DNA of 64,000 bases. Origin: Morinoia aosen (Eukaryota; Arthropoda; Malacostraca; Amphipoda; Talitridae). Below are positions 11,931-23,460 of this stretch, piece after piece. The notes under the pieces were generated by a model, which saw nothing but the letters and a program-made list of their open reading frames with translations, ran no database searches and had not been told where the DNA came from. Position 1 is the first letter of the stretch. Each line of letters starts with the position of its first letter. Made by a program: the position numbers and the translations under genes. Location: assembly GCA_030386875.1 (NCBI GenBank), contig CM059576.1, positions 20,439,058 through 20,503,057 of the forward strand. Reading direction: 5' to 3'.

Positions 11931-12732
11931 ACTATACCAGTTTTTCAGCAACTTCACTTTAATTCACCACAATTTTCGTCAGATGATCAGAAGCACACGT
12001 GCACACGTGAAGCTGGCACAAATCCTAGGCTACCTATTCTCGCAGCATAAATACCCCGTGTGAATTAAAAAAACTCATCGCAAAACGAAATTTTTTCTTC
12101 GAAGAAACAGAGGCTGCAAATCGATAAATTCAAACGATTATTTTACGATTGAGATTGACCGTTCAAAACGTGTTTTAAGGAGTTTCAATGCTTACGGAAC
12201 AACGACATAAAACGCATAAGAGAACAATCTATGCCCCGCACATAGACATACAGCTGCTATAGACATACAGCTGTTGTCTCCACTGCTGGAGCTAATGCTG
12301 AACGTGGCTCCCACGTTACCTGCTTTCTTAGCAGTAGATTCAAGATTCAGAGAACAGGGTTGAGGAAACTTAACCATTCAGATCCGAATGTATTGTTGAT
12401 ATTGTTGGTCGTTTCATGTACAGAAAACGATACAGAAATTAGTTCGTTCCCTGTTATTGTATGACAGAGTGATGTATGAAATATGTTGAAGGTATCACGT
12501 GAAGAAAACTTTCACTCATGAACTGCTACCCACAACTGCTCATGACTATTTCAGTTATTTATACTGTATGTCTAGTTGTTACAAGTTTCTGACCGAGCTT
12601 ATGGCTCGCTTTAAGGAAGATGCCTAAGTCATTCCTTCACCAGATACCGAACTCTCTGCACAAAATAACTACAGCACCAAACTTGTGGCACTCAAATTAC
12701 TGCCATGGTCACGCTGCTCCCGCAAGACTCAC
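11931..12732. other. intron sequence, nothing recognised
   Basis: AT-rich sequence between the LINE-A 5' end and exon 3. A short duplicated phrase (atagacatacagctg at about 12242 and 12260) is the only structure I see. Confidence 0.5.
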
Positions 12733-12881
12733 GAAGCTGCTCGCATTTCCCTTCAAGAGCGCTAAGATCGAGGGGACCTTGTAGTTTTAGCTCCAGTCCA
12801 GACTCAGGAACGGTGACTGAAGCAAGAACTTCGACGCTCTCTGCGGTGGTGACGCAACCCTCAAATTTGACCAGTCGACAC
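12733..12881 (-). CDS. predicted internal exon 3 of split host gene
   Basis: This is a 149-bp open island on the minus strand. The acceptor is very good (tttccttttcag|G) and the donor is consensus (CTTC|gtgagt). One base completes the codon begun by the exon at 25927-25738, 49 codons follow, and one base is left for the exon at 1959-1800. The translation begins CRLVKFEGCVTTAESVEVL and includes SGLELKLQGPLDLSALEG and KCEQL. Short strand-like runs (LELKL, DLSALEG) with regular Leu spacing again suggest a leucine-rich-repeat-like fold. The frame stays open past the donor for some codons before a stop at 12692, so a terminal-exon reading is the main alternative. GC content is clearly above the neighbourhood. 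No family is recognised. Confidence 0.65.
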
Positions 12882-13859
12882 CTGAAAAGGAAAATTTGAA
12901 CATTTAATTGTTTTACTTGGGCAACCAATCGCATTTCAATATGTATGAAATACACGACTATCTTTATTATTGTCTGTGATTCTGCATATCCATATGCAAT
13001 TTGCAGAATTAAGAACTTACTCAAACATCAATCCCACGATGACGCTCAAATGATACTACAGACGTAGACACTACTTCCTGTTTTGCGTACATTCTTTCAT
13101 TGACAAGAGGAGTGCACAAAATTTGCCTGCACTTTCGCAAGGCTCAAATTTTGCGTACAATTTACAATTCAGAAATGGCTTGGCAGACAATGGCAGCACG
13201 CAACTGATGAGCTGAAGCCCACATGGCGCTGCTAGAGAGCGGCCAGTCGTGGCGGCAGTTGTCCTCAGAGCCGTGTGCTGTACGATGGTTACATCGCTTC
13301 TTTTCCAATCGCTTCGTAGTTTTGTCATGTCAAATGACTCAGCTCATGATTCCACGACTCGCTGGCGGGAGATTGTATACTCTGCGCTAGACATTGTCTC
13401 ACAAACTCGAGTGGTCACGGCGTGGCAGCCTGTTTACTGGACATCGTTCTCTCATCTCTCTTATTTTACACTACCTTTTTTCCGATTTTTTCCATTTAAA
13501 TTGATTAACGGGCGAATATTTGCTAATTTTAGTATTTAATTACATCAGGCAAATGTAGAAACTATAAAGTATAATGATACATAGACTCACTAACTCTTCA
13601 AATGAAGTTCGTTTCGCTTACGCTGTACATTCAAGATGCTTGCTTTCGATTGACTTTCTGAAGGGCATAATCTACACATATATTGATACGCTTACGACTG
13701 TGTACGTCTCGCCCTTCTACATCATGGCGGTATCTGTGATACGGGTTGGCTCGCGTCCGGGCGCGTTACATTAGAGGGAGAGGGAGTGGGGGTGAGGAAA
13801 ACTATTTATTGTTTCATTTTTAAAATTTGTTGTTTTCATTTTTAAAATTTTTTATTTTC
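12882..13859. other. intron sequence, nothing recognised
   Basis: Mostly AT-rich. A GC-richer patch at 13200-13275 has no convincing splice pair. No mobile-element motif is visible. Confidence 0.45.
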
Positions 13860-14190
13860 AATTTTTAATTTGTAAGGATATGATATCTTAGTATATGTTG
13901 TGTTAGGATGGGTATAGTATGAAATATGTTATGCTAGAATTTGTGAGGTAATGTTGACTGAAGTTTTTCATGGACCTAGCCCAACGATGACATTGGTTGA
14001 AGTTAGGTTAGGATAGATTTGGTTACCATTGGTTAGGACAAAATAGGTCAGAACATGTTAGGTTAATATAGGTCAGGTTGGAATATATTTTAAAGTTTGT
14101 GAAGTAATGTTGACTGAATTTTTTCACGGGTCTACCTAGCGTATTGATGACATTGTCCGTGAAATTTCCACGGGTCCTGCTAGTTAAATG
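13860..14190 (+). repeat. TTAGGTTA-rich interspersed repeat, two internal subunits
   Basis: The phrase taatgttgactgaa followed by t(t)tttc and g(g)acctag or tctacctag occurs at 13949 and 14105, 156 bp apart. Between them are several ggttagg / ttaggtta runs. A diverged copy in the opposite orientation lies at 19773-19920. The origin is unknown; it does not look like a telomere array because the motif is not in strict tandem. Confidence 0.65.
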
Positions 14191-16499
14191 AATTTCCAAA
14201 CTTTTAGCAATCATTATTTTGGTTTGAAATACCAAATATCCCACTGACTTCGCTGGATGCAAAATTAAACCTTTCATGCGTCTGTAAATCTTTGCGCAAT
14301 GGGTCCCAGGTGTGGAACAGTTCAGGTATGTCATAGGCCATCAAATGATTATCTACTTCTATTCCTAAATGCTGGTGGTTAAAATATGTCAATTTTCAAA
14401 ACTACGACACAGATTGATGTTGTGTTGTTTTCTATCTTACAAAATTAGGACGTAGCATGTTTCGGAGTGATACATTTCGCTGCCGAAGTGTAGGAGTTAC
14501 CTTTAGAACCGATAAGGTGAAGTCGCTTCCAATTTAGATTCACTATAGTAGCAGGTGTCTGGTTTTATATATGAAAATCTGAAATTAATTTCTTCACCTC
14601 AAAAATGCATTTTTTACTTTGTCAATGCATGTGGTTTTTTAAAGGTACGTCAATGACTAGGTTCGTCATCCCTGTGTTTCTTGACCTGGGCTTTTCATTT
14701 TGAGTAGAAGAACATCGTCTTCCAGCTCCAACAAATTGTGGAAAAAAATACAAAAACTCGATTTCAGCATACATCGAGCTGTGCAACTCTCGATTCATAT
14801 TGTATTCTTATATCCATTGGGAGGGTTATCTCTGTTTATGATTCTGTAGCATTATTTCAGACTTTTTACTATTTTACAATATTTGTTCCAAAAAGAGGAG
14901 CAGATACATACCGCATAACGTTTACTGAATGAATGAATAGAAAACATGATAGAACAGGACGCAGGTCGTGCATCTTGTACACTTGTGGTAAGACAGATGG
15001 CTGCTTCATTACATGAAGTCACTAAAGAAAAGCCTAATTCATTTAGAGGTTGCAGCTCAAAAATATCAAGTTATCATAAGAGTTTGCTAGCACACACGCA
15101 GGACGCGATTGTTTATTCACTTGAAAAAAATTATTTCACAAAGGGGTATTGTCCGGCATGTGAACGCATTTTTTATTAAATCTTATCTTCTATATTACTC
15201 GGAATGACCGTCGTGTGTTTATTTATATGTTTTGTGTCACGCTCTTTAGAATAGATGGAAGGTTTAGCACTGCCGGTCTTGGTTTCAGTTTCAGTCGTTA
15301 GTTCACCAGTAAATTAATGCACCAGTAAATTAATGCACTCATTTTGTGTGTACAAGTGGTCTATATCAAGTCACTGTCAAGAAAACTAGTACACTTTTTT
15401 GAGAAGAGAGACTGCGAGAAGAGTGAGGTGTAGGGGTGGTTTGGTGTACGCGTCAAAAATGACGGGAATAAATTATTTCCTAAAATATACTTCAATATTC
15501 AAAGCGAATTAAAAACCAATACATAAAACCCAAATGAACCCGCGATTAAAATATTCTTAACCTTGTGCACTGGTGAAACTCATGTCAAAAATAGCCATCA
15601 ACCCTTTGGGTACTGACGACTACTCCAGTGCCAAGGTGGCTAGTTCTTCCAGTTTTTGACATCTAAACTAATTTTAAAGTAATTTAACCAGTGAGGGAAT
15701 ATTTTGAAGTAAATAATAAAATTTGGGAATTACATGAATTCATGAAACTAGTTTTCAGACATTCCCGAAACCTGCACGCGCAAATTACCATTGCCACTCT
15801 AAGTTCATGCTACAGAGTCCGTACAACATATTCAATAGCATTTCTATTCAATTAGAGCAATTTTTTCTGAATTTTGTTTTTTTATAAATTCGAGCGTATA
15901 CTTATTAATAATTTATTCGTAAATTAAATAACTTTATTATCAACGTCGAAAATTTCGGTTGCCAAGCACAGTGCTTCAAAGATTTAAAAATGTTTTAAAG
16001 TAAAATAAAGAAGTAGACACTTGCATAGGGTAGAAGCACCCTCACTAGGGCAATTTCACTGACAATTATGGGTTAGAATAATTTTTCCCCTGGAAATCTT
16101 TTTGTAAACCATTTCATTTGTCGTACCTAAAGGGTCCAGTCTAACAGTAACCGTGATAAACAATATTTTTTGTTCATGTGAACCGGTCAAACTCGGATCA
16201 CATATACGGTCATTGTAACTATCCTTATGAGCGTGACAGAGAAATGCAAAAGGCGGACTAGAAACAAATAAATCAAAGGTATTATTAGGTAGTCCCAGGA
16301 GCCGTGGAAATTCCGCGGACAACGTCATCTTCAATTTTTTCATATCGTTGTGTAAACGAATATAACTTGGGAACAATGCGAACTGTTCTAGCAGAATTAA
16401 TGCCATCATTGGACATCTATCAACAGGATAATAATGCGATTAACATTGATGATGCAATTCTAAATTTAACTGAAATATAACGACCGCACACAACCAGTG
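14191..16499. other. no recognised gene
   Basis: AT-rich sequence with short ORFs lacking family motifs. A duplicated phrase (caccagtaaattaatgca) occurs at 15304-15335. The segment 16056-16409 could be the eroded upstream part of LINE-B or an unrelated minus-strand remnant; I could not decide. Confidence 0.4.
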
Positions 16500-17394
16500 A
16501 TGTTCAATAATCACCCGCACAATTACGATGGAAAATAGACAAAAGCCCAGGATTACTGAGGATATCGTGATCAATATAAAGAAATGTCGAGCCTTACTGT
16601 ACGAAGAACGAATATCTAAAGACACGTATAACAGATTAAGGAATCATGTGACAAATCAAATTCGGACATCGAAACAAAACTACTTTACGCGCAAATTTAC
16701 TGAATACAAAACTGTTATTAAAAAAACTTGGCGCCTGCCTAATTCATGCTATAAAGCGAATAATGATGCAACGAATACGATTGAGTCCATCGTTCACGAA
16801 AATGTAAAATATCACGAGGAATACGATATTTCAACACGGTTTAACAACTTTTTTTGTTAAAATAGGGGAAAAAATAGCTGATATTGTTTCTAGTGGACAT
16901 ACATACCACTTGCATTACATGGACCATGTCCGGACGTGAACACAACTCCTTATTTTTTACGCCAACTAATCCCTCCGCATAAACAGCTTGAAAAATAAAT
17001 CAAATGGATTGAAAACATTCTTGGCTAAAGTTCTTTAGGCTTTAGCTGATGTGATATCACCGTGCATAGCTCATATTATACACCAATCATTTTTTTCAAA
17101 TTATCTTCCCTAAATGTCTCAAAATTGCCAGAGGGCCACTTTTTTCAAAATGGAGATAAAAATAGCATTATTACATAATTATATACCTATCTATGTACTT
17201 CAAATTATTTGCAAAATATTCGAAAAAATTGTGTATAGATAAGTGTATTCATATTTTAAACAAAAATATTTTCTCTACGACAAACAACATGGTTGTCGTC
17301 CTAAAAAATCAACGACACAGGTTGTATTAAATCATTCACAAATGTAATATAGATAAAAGAAAGCTTATTTTCTCCGTATATCTTGACTTTTGAA

Positions 17395-18310
17395 TGTGCA
17401 CGCGCGCATACTCTCGCCCCCCCTACCCTAAGCACCTCTGAGGTCTTATAAGCGGTGAGCTCTTTAGGGCCCGCGCATTAGGTCCGCATCCCGTCCTGGT
17501 CAACATCACTGTCAGTAAACGTCGCACTTAACCAGCGTTATCTCTACCCTTTGGCCTTCACACAAGTGGCCAGTATGGGGATGCGTGTACGCGCGCATAC
17601 TCACGGTTCTGCAATTATCCATGTGATTACCTGATGTCGAAATTGTTTGTCATTTACAAAATTGTTGCGACATTGAAAAATTGTTGCGACCTTACTCTTT
17701 TAGTAGCGAAAGAAGCGAAATTATTCGTCGAAACTATTCCTTTGACCATTGATGTTTTTTATGAGAATATCTGGTGTTTCATTTACTATCCTTTGCCATG
17801 CCTTGTTGACGTTATTGTAAGTCCGTTAGTTGTGCTGTTGGTTTTTGTAGCAGCTAGTTTTTTTCTTTTCAATGTTGAGGATATGGGCATTATGTTATAT
17901 CGCTTCTGCGCCCTTGTACTTCTTGCTTGTGTTGCAGAGTGTTATAAATAATTCTTTTGCGAGGTATCTTTTACTGAGTTTGATCAAATTTAATTGTTTG
18001 GATTAATGGTGCTATCTTCGAGTTTGACACGCATGAAATCTTGTTTAAAGTTATATTATTTTTTTTTGCTCACGCCTGAAAATCCTTTTTTTTGTATTAG
18101 TGGTTTGAGTATCTAAAATTGTTGGAGGGGGGAGGTAATGTGCACGCGCGCATACTCTCGTCCCCCCCCCCTACCCTAAGCACCTCAGAGGTCTTATAAG
18201 CGGTGAGCACATTAGGGCCCGCGCATTTGGTCCGCATCCCGTCCTGGTTAACATCACTATCAGTAAACGTCGCACTTAACCAGCGTTATCTCTACCCTTT
18301 GGCCTTCACA
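17395..18310 (+). mobile_element. TRIM-like miniature LTR retrotransposon
   Basis: Direct repeats of 168 bp (17395-17562) and 172 bp (18139-18310) start TGTGCACGCGCG and end GGCCTTCACA, giving the LTR signature TG...CA. The four bases TGAA flank both sides (17391-17394, 18311-18314), as expected of an integrase-made duplication, and removing the element restores the interrupted LINE motif. A polypurine tract (ggaggggggaggtaa) lies directly before the right repeat, and a TGG-starting primer-site candidate follows the left repeat after four bases (17567). The internal part is only 576 bp with no gag or pol, so movement would need proteins from another element. Near 17585 a second copy of the LTR start (gtacgcgcgcatactc) occurs. 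The repeats are close to identical apart from C-run length and a few substitutions. Confidence 0.85.
17634..17951 (+). CDS. 105-codon ORF inside the TRIM, membrane-type, unrecognised
   Basis: This is the only sizeable ORF of the element and fills over half of its internal region. The N-terminus is mildly basic (MSKLFVIYKIVATLKN). Two hydrophobic stretches follow, about residues 47-60 (WCFIYYPLPCLVDVIV) and 62-100 (PLVVLLVFVAASFFLFN, then MLYRFCALVLLACVA), which look like membrane segments. A short duplication (attgttgcgac twice) lies just after the start. It has no gag or pol similarity that I can see. TRIMs normally do not code, so this may be a captured host fragment or a chance ORF in T-rich sequence. 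I cannot name a function. Confidence 0.4.
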   Translation: MSKLFVIYKIVATLKNCCDLTLLVAKEAKLFVETIPLTIDVFYENIWCFIYYPLPCLVDVIVSPLVVLLVFVAASFFLFNVEDMGIMLYRFCALVLLACVAECYK

Positions 18311-19772
18311 TGAAAAGTCTTTGGTTGCGTGGACAATAACATTTTACCATCAAAAGTTCACTGTTATGGCATCAGAAATGTTGCACATGATTGGTTCAAA
18401 TCATACTTAGCAAATCGAGAGCAATATTTTGGCATTGGCGATGCACAAGCGGAACTGCTGGCAATCAGCCATGGAGTACCGCAAGGGTCGGTCCTTGAGC
18501 CTCTTCTCTTTTTGATCTTTATCGACGATATTGTTAGATCTACTTCATTCTTATAATTCATTATTATTTTCCGACGACAGCACGCTCTCTGCGGCTTTTG
18601 CAAGTGAAAATCCACGATTTTATTGCAGAGAGTATAAATAATGAGCTGCAAAATGTTTCAATGTAGTTTAAGGCAAATAAAATATGCCTCAATATCGACT
18701 AGACAAAATACATTATATTCTCATACAAGAGAAATATGTCTCTTCCACATTTTAAAATTGGTGATGGTGAAATTCAAGCAACAAACTCCTGTAAATTTCT
18801 GGGCATTATATTAGATAAACATCTGACATTCAAAGAGCATATTGCACATATCAGGACTAAATTATCAAAATCCGTTGGAATCCTTCATAAAGTAAAAAAT
18901 ATACTGCCTGAAGAAGCCTTAAGAATACTTCATCGAACGATCATTTCACCTTATCCACAATACGGGATAGAAGCTTGGTACGGAAATGATAAAAATAAAA
19001 CCAATCTGCTCCTTGCATTGCAAAGAAGAGCCGTTCGAGCGGTAATGAAATTCGAACTTAATACTCACACAAATGATTCGTTCAAAAGCTTAAAAATACT
19101 TAAGCTTTTCAATCCCTACAACCTCTCCATATGTGATTTCATGTATGAAACACTAACTGACGATGGCGACAGAGAAATCAAACAATTATTCACTGCTCTA
19201 ACTGGCCATCATGATCATTTAACACGAAACAGAAGTAACTTCATCCTTCCTTATTCACAATCTCGGTCACAACTCTCTTCACTGGAACTGAGAATTGAAA
19301 CGCAATCCCTGCTGTGATCGGTGAAAAAAGCTCTTACGAAGCTTTCAAAACAAATCTTGAATCCCTCTTCCTATCGAAATATTGATCATATTAGGTAGTT
19401 CAAGTTATTTCTTTTTTGACACTTCTCATCTTTATAAGGTAATCTACCATGATAATAATAAAGATCTTATGCTCCTAATAATTTTCATTGAATATACTTT
19501 TCCCACCTAGCTCATATTACCAATTTCTTTCTTTGCTAAAAAATTAAGCACTGAAACATGACCAGTCTTGTATGCCCCTAGGTTAAGTAAATTAGGTTAA
19601 ACATAACTGAAAACTTTAGAAATAGCTTGATGATAGGAGGTCCTAGAAGTAGCTGAACTTATTCGGGCCCACAAGTAGCTATCAAATATGTGCCTTGCAC
19701 TAGACTCAATAAGCAATGTATTGCTGTATTACTTGTGGTAAATAAACTGTTGAATTGTTTGAATTGTTAAGC

Positions 19773-19920
19773 TAGGTGGACCCGTGAAAGAGTTAGGTCA
19801 ACATTACCTAACCTATGCTAACCTAACCTATCCTTACTGAAATCCTAACCTAACATATCGTATCCTTTCCTGGAATATCCTAACCTATCCTAACATAACC
19901 GAACCTATCCTGATAAAATT
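19773..19920 (-). repeat. inverted copy of the TTAGGTTA-rich repeat
   Basis: ctaggtggacccgtgaaagagt...caacattacc is the complement of phrases at 13949-13978 and 14105-14140, followed by many cctaacc and cctatcc runs. LINE-B ends right at its edge. Confidence 0.65.
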
Positions 19921-19965
19921 TCAAACATATCAATGTATGTAAAGACCACCTCTTAATGTTAGAAT

Positions 19966-20183
19966 GAGGAATTCGGTATCCATGATACCGCATACTCAGA
20001 TAAAATCGTAACGGATACCAAAGAAATAAATTTACATCCTATATTTTTATATAAATGTAAACATATATAAACATATATAAACATATAAATAAACACACGA
20101 CGGGAATTATTGGGTTACATAGATTACAGAGATCCAGAGTCTTATATACTCGAGTCCGTATCGTGGATACCGAGTTCGGCGAG
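19966..20183. mobile_element. MITE-like element with ~30-bp inverted ends
   Basis: The left end (19966-20000) and the complement of the right end (20142-20183) share cggtatcca(t/c)gatac(c/g)g and flanking bases with scattered mismatches. The left copy contains the internal palindrome cggtatccatgataccg. The interior is AT-rich (aaacatatata repeats at 20050-20090). No coding capacity and no clear target duplication. Confidence 0.5.
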
Positions 20184-23045
20184 GTACTGCATATCACAAT
20201 ATACTGTACTGCGTTTTACATTATACTGTTCTACAGTGCACTCTATTGCATTTACAATATACTGTATAGCATATAATACTTTACTGCATTGCATATTACA
20301 ATATACATACACAAGCTCGCAGTTGCTTTCAGTAATGCTGAATTTCTGTGTCTAGGATATGACACGAACGGCCATAACTACTTCTATTGCGGCACAAATT
20401 TACCGTATTCTAAGTGTTCATTACTGTCACAATAAGAATACGTTACCTTTGAAATAAGCTAAAGCGTGGTAACTTCACTCGAACGAAAATTGGTTCAGGA
20501 AAGGTATTGAATCCCGTCATTTTAGACGGGCCCTGTACACTAGTTGATAAGGAAAGTTACGCTATCTCGAATGTACAGCGTTCAAGAAAAAACAATTTTT
20601 CATGTTTAAAAACTTATAAAAATCGTACTAGTCTTAAATGGCGAGGAAATGCATCAGTCTGACATTAGGCCCCGCATCACGGAAGCTGCGACGACAAGAT
20701 TTGTTGTTGAATTGTTTTACTTCATAATGCGTTCCGCTTGTTGAAAAGACAACAAGAAAGAGTACATTGAAAAAAGACTAATCAAAATTTACATAATTCT
20801 ACCACACACTCCTTAGGCTCAAATTTTATATATCGTTGTATTAAAATTTTATTTTTCTACTTAACACAGCTTTTTCAAACCAACAATAGAACAAGGAGAA
20901 ATCGTTACCTTTTTGTCTTATTAAGTAAAATTTTCAAGAGAATCATTGAACACACGTCAACTGATAAACAGCAGTGTGAACATTTTTAGCAGGACATTCC
21001 AATAGAGACAACAAGTGAAAGCATTGAGATAACTAGGAGAGAAGTCAATGATAGAACAGTGTAACAAGTATACAAAAACCGTCCACTGCTCTGGTGAGGT
21101 CCTCTCAAATGAGTCTATAATTAATGAGATAGTAGGTTTGCATGAGCAGCCTTATGGTAGCAAGCCTCGCTGCACATCAGGATTGCCATGACGAAGCGAT
21201 GCTTTGACACGTTGACTGCCTATTGGGGCATGAGGGCACCACTAGGTGAGCTGTTCATTTACGTGCCAGTGTAAATGTACAGCACTGCAATTATTTCTAC
21301 ACCGCTTATTTTCAAACGATAAGCATGCGAGATAAAATATCGTCAAGCTATTAGAGTTTCCCATTCTTTGGGAACGATACAATTTTACATAGCATTAAAT
21401 TCGTTGTTCTAAACTCTGCTGCCTACAACCTAACTTAACGAGAGACCGCTTGACAAGCGCCAGCGAACTTGTTCAACAAAAGCTAGGGCAAATGGAGCAC
21501 AAATTATCAAGTGAGGAGCGGCCCAGTAACACAAGGCGCAAGATGGCAATGCACCAAGCCCAATTCTTGATAGGTTAGTTAATTGATTGAGAATGGCTCA
21601 CAAATTGGAATGAGCATCTCCACGCGTAGAGCATAATTGAGATTTTAACTGGAGTTTGCGTTTTACTTGGGGCAAATCACAAAGAAACTTCAATAGGAAA
21701 TATAATAAATGAATTTCTAAACATGAATTACTAATTCAATGCTCTAAATTGTTTCCTTGCCGCAAATGTACGCTCAAAGCTTCTCGATCCCTTCATAGCA
21801 GCTACAAGGGCGGCTCCGAAAATAGGGCTATTATTTAGGCCATTATTTTCTTTGAGTTATTTATGTAAAAAAAGAGACGAGCTGATTTCCCTCAGTTTTC
21901 GAAATGTTTTGGTATGATTCTGACACTCTATTCCCACCTTAAAATACTGGCAGATTAATAAAGTCATTCGCGATAGAAAAAAACGTATCTGAAACAGCCA
22001 GTAGGTGTCACGGTTGCGTCACATATGACACCACCTTGTTACTAACGCAATATTACATAACTATAATTTTATAGGTACTTTTTGTGGCACACAGAAAAAA
22101 ACGATAAATACATTAATTAAAGTCAGTGATTCTCTTCCAAGTTTTGCAATTTTTTCTACTTCCGTGCTTCCATTTTTTTGACGTCACATTTTGACGCTTC
22201 CATTGGCGTCCCATGTAAAGTCAGCTGGCTATTTATACACTGGTTTTTCGGTCGCTTGTAATTATTTTATGGTTGTGCGATAATTTGCAAAACGCAATGG
22301 AGTGTTAGCATCACTTAGAAAACTGAAATTTAAGTTACTCGGGGAAAAACTATCCTCACATATGTTAGCAGCCTAAAAATCATAATTAGGGCCTAATTTG
22401 AGCCTTAACCAGGACCTTAAAAGACGCCTTTCATTATGAGAAGCCGTCCAATACTACAATATACGGCCCGCAAAAATGTGCGTATTTAAGTCAAATTACA
22501 TAGTACGAATGGCTAATAATTTTATGAAACCACCTCCGGCTCCAATGGCTGGCTCTATTCGGGTACGGCACCATAGACAAGGTGCAACACGTGGTCCTTG
22601 TTCCGGACATCACTTGGACAATGGCAGCCTTCAACAAAGCTTTGGTACCCTGAGGAATATGTTTAACCTCTATTACAAAGATGCTCTATGCAGATTAGTC
22701 TATCGAATTAAAATCTGGATAGTTGGAAGCCACATGTTGGGAGGTCACTTTATCGTTAATTTCTCTGATAACCAGTCCTGGCTTACTACGGCTTTGTTAG
22801 AATCTACTGAGAATAGCTGAGAGACGATTGACTTTCCATTAGTAACTTTATTAATTCAGGCTCAACAATAATTTCTAAAATATAAATATTTTAGTAGCAT
22901 TACCCTAAAAACCCTGTGGGGAAATATTAGGTGGCATGACATAACACTCTCCACCCACAACTCCTAAACCCATCACAGTAGCCGAGAATTTGGTGTGCAT
23001 CACTCTGGGCACTTCAGAGGGAAGTGCAAATCTGCACCTACTATT
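20184..23045. other. no recognised gene; short repeats only
   Basis: A degenerate tactgta/ttacaata-type repeat at 20195-20310 is the only obvious structure. The open frame at 22476-22820 shows no family motif. The rest looks like intron sequence of the split host gene. Confidence 0.4.
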
Positions 23046-23460
23046 TTATTCTGTTAGTTTTCTGAGTGTTTGAAGATTTTCCGTTAGAGCAAAACCAAAG
23101 CACACCCTGTTCGTCAGGGTTTTACCTTTGCTAAGTAACCTTTTCGAACGCATGAGACAGTTTATTGGTGTCTTTGCTAATACGAATCGGCCTTTCATCA
23201 TTACATGTGACGTAAATCGAATGTCCTGATGTACCACAGTTTTGATAGTCCATCCACACTGATACCATGAGTTCTTTGGCGTTAGGCTTCATCGATCTTC
23301 CGAGGCTCGCATCGCTAATGTTTTGAACATCCCGTATGAAATCTGCTGTTCTTGCGGTATCAGAGCATATAAAACGTTTTTTCTGCCCTAGGCGAAACAT
23401 TGTCATCGCATGCCTATAGCTCAAACCGAACCTCATGAACACATGATCTGGCAAAATGCG
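23046..23460 (-). pseudogene. mariner-like transposase remnant
   Basis: On the minus strand the pieces SLGRSMKPNAKELMVSVW and, after a frameshift, TVVHQDIRFTSHVMMKGRF match the order seen in mariner-type transposases, where a second helix-turn-helix is followed by V-H-E-D-L-x-x-K-S-Y. The following RSKRLLSKGK fits the spacer before the catalytic domain. No catalytic acidic motifs remain. The family call rests on a short motif run, so moderate confidence only. Confidence 0.5.

Larger units (their letters stand above)
16528..19390 (+). pseudogene. LINE-B reverse transcriptase, heavily broken
   Basis: The linker before the RT is visible at 16528-16860 (KPRITEDIVINIKK, then an FTEYK / KTWRL region). 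The frame is then broken by several indels, but the RT start can still be followed to 17390: IFEKIVY, YDKQHG, RPKKSTTQVVL and YLDF, where the TRIM interrupts. After the TRIM come CVDNNILPSK, GIRNVAHDWFKSYLANREQ and SHGVPQGSVLEPLLFLIFI (motif B). A frame-broken FSDDSTL follows where the catalytic motif C belongs. The segment 18736-19317 gives the thumb and C-terminus, with NSCKFLGIILDKHL and TGHHDHLTRNRSNFILP. It is inactive because of the TRIM and multiple frameshifts. Confidence 0.8.
16500..19768 (+). mobile_element. LINE-B: non-LTR retrotransposon, interrupted by a TRIM
   Basis: The copy runs from the endonuclease-RT linker to the 3' end and is 5'-incomplete. The 3' UTR (19390-19768) ends with ggtaaataaactg and a (TT)TGAATTG tail. 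The same 3' UTR phrases (acttattcgggcccaca, acttgtggtaaataaa) reappear at the end of LINE-C, so both are one family. The 3' end abuts the inverted TTAGGTTA-rich repeat at 19773. The host copy is split at 17391-18314 by a miniature LTR element. The clade is not assigned; the RT looks Jockey/CR1-like. Confidence 0.8.

Noticed and set aside
16056-16409. 117-codon minus-strand ORF
   Set aside because: No motif I could name with confidence; it may be antisense to eroded LINE-B sequence.
22476-22820. 114-codon plus-strand ORF
   Set aside because: Length is within chance expectation and no family motif or splice context is visible.
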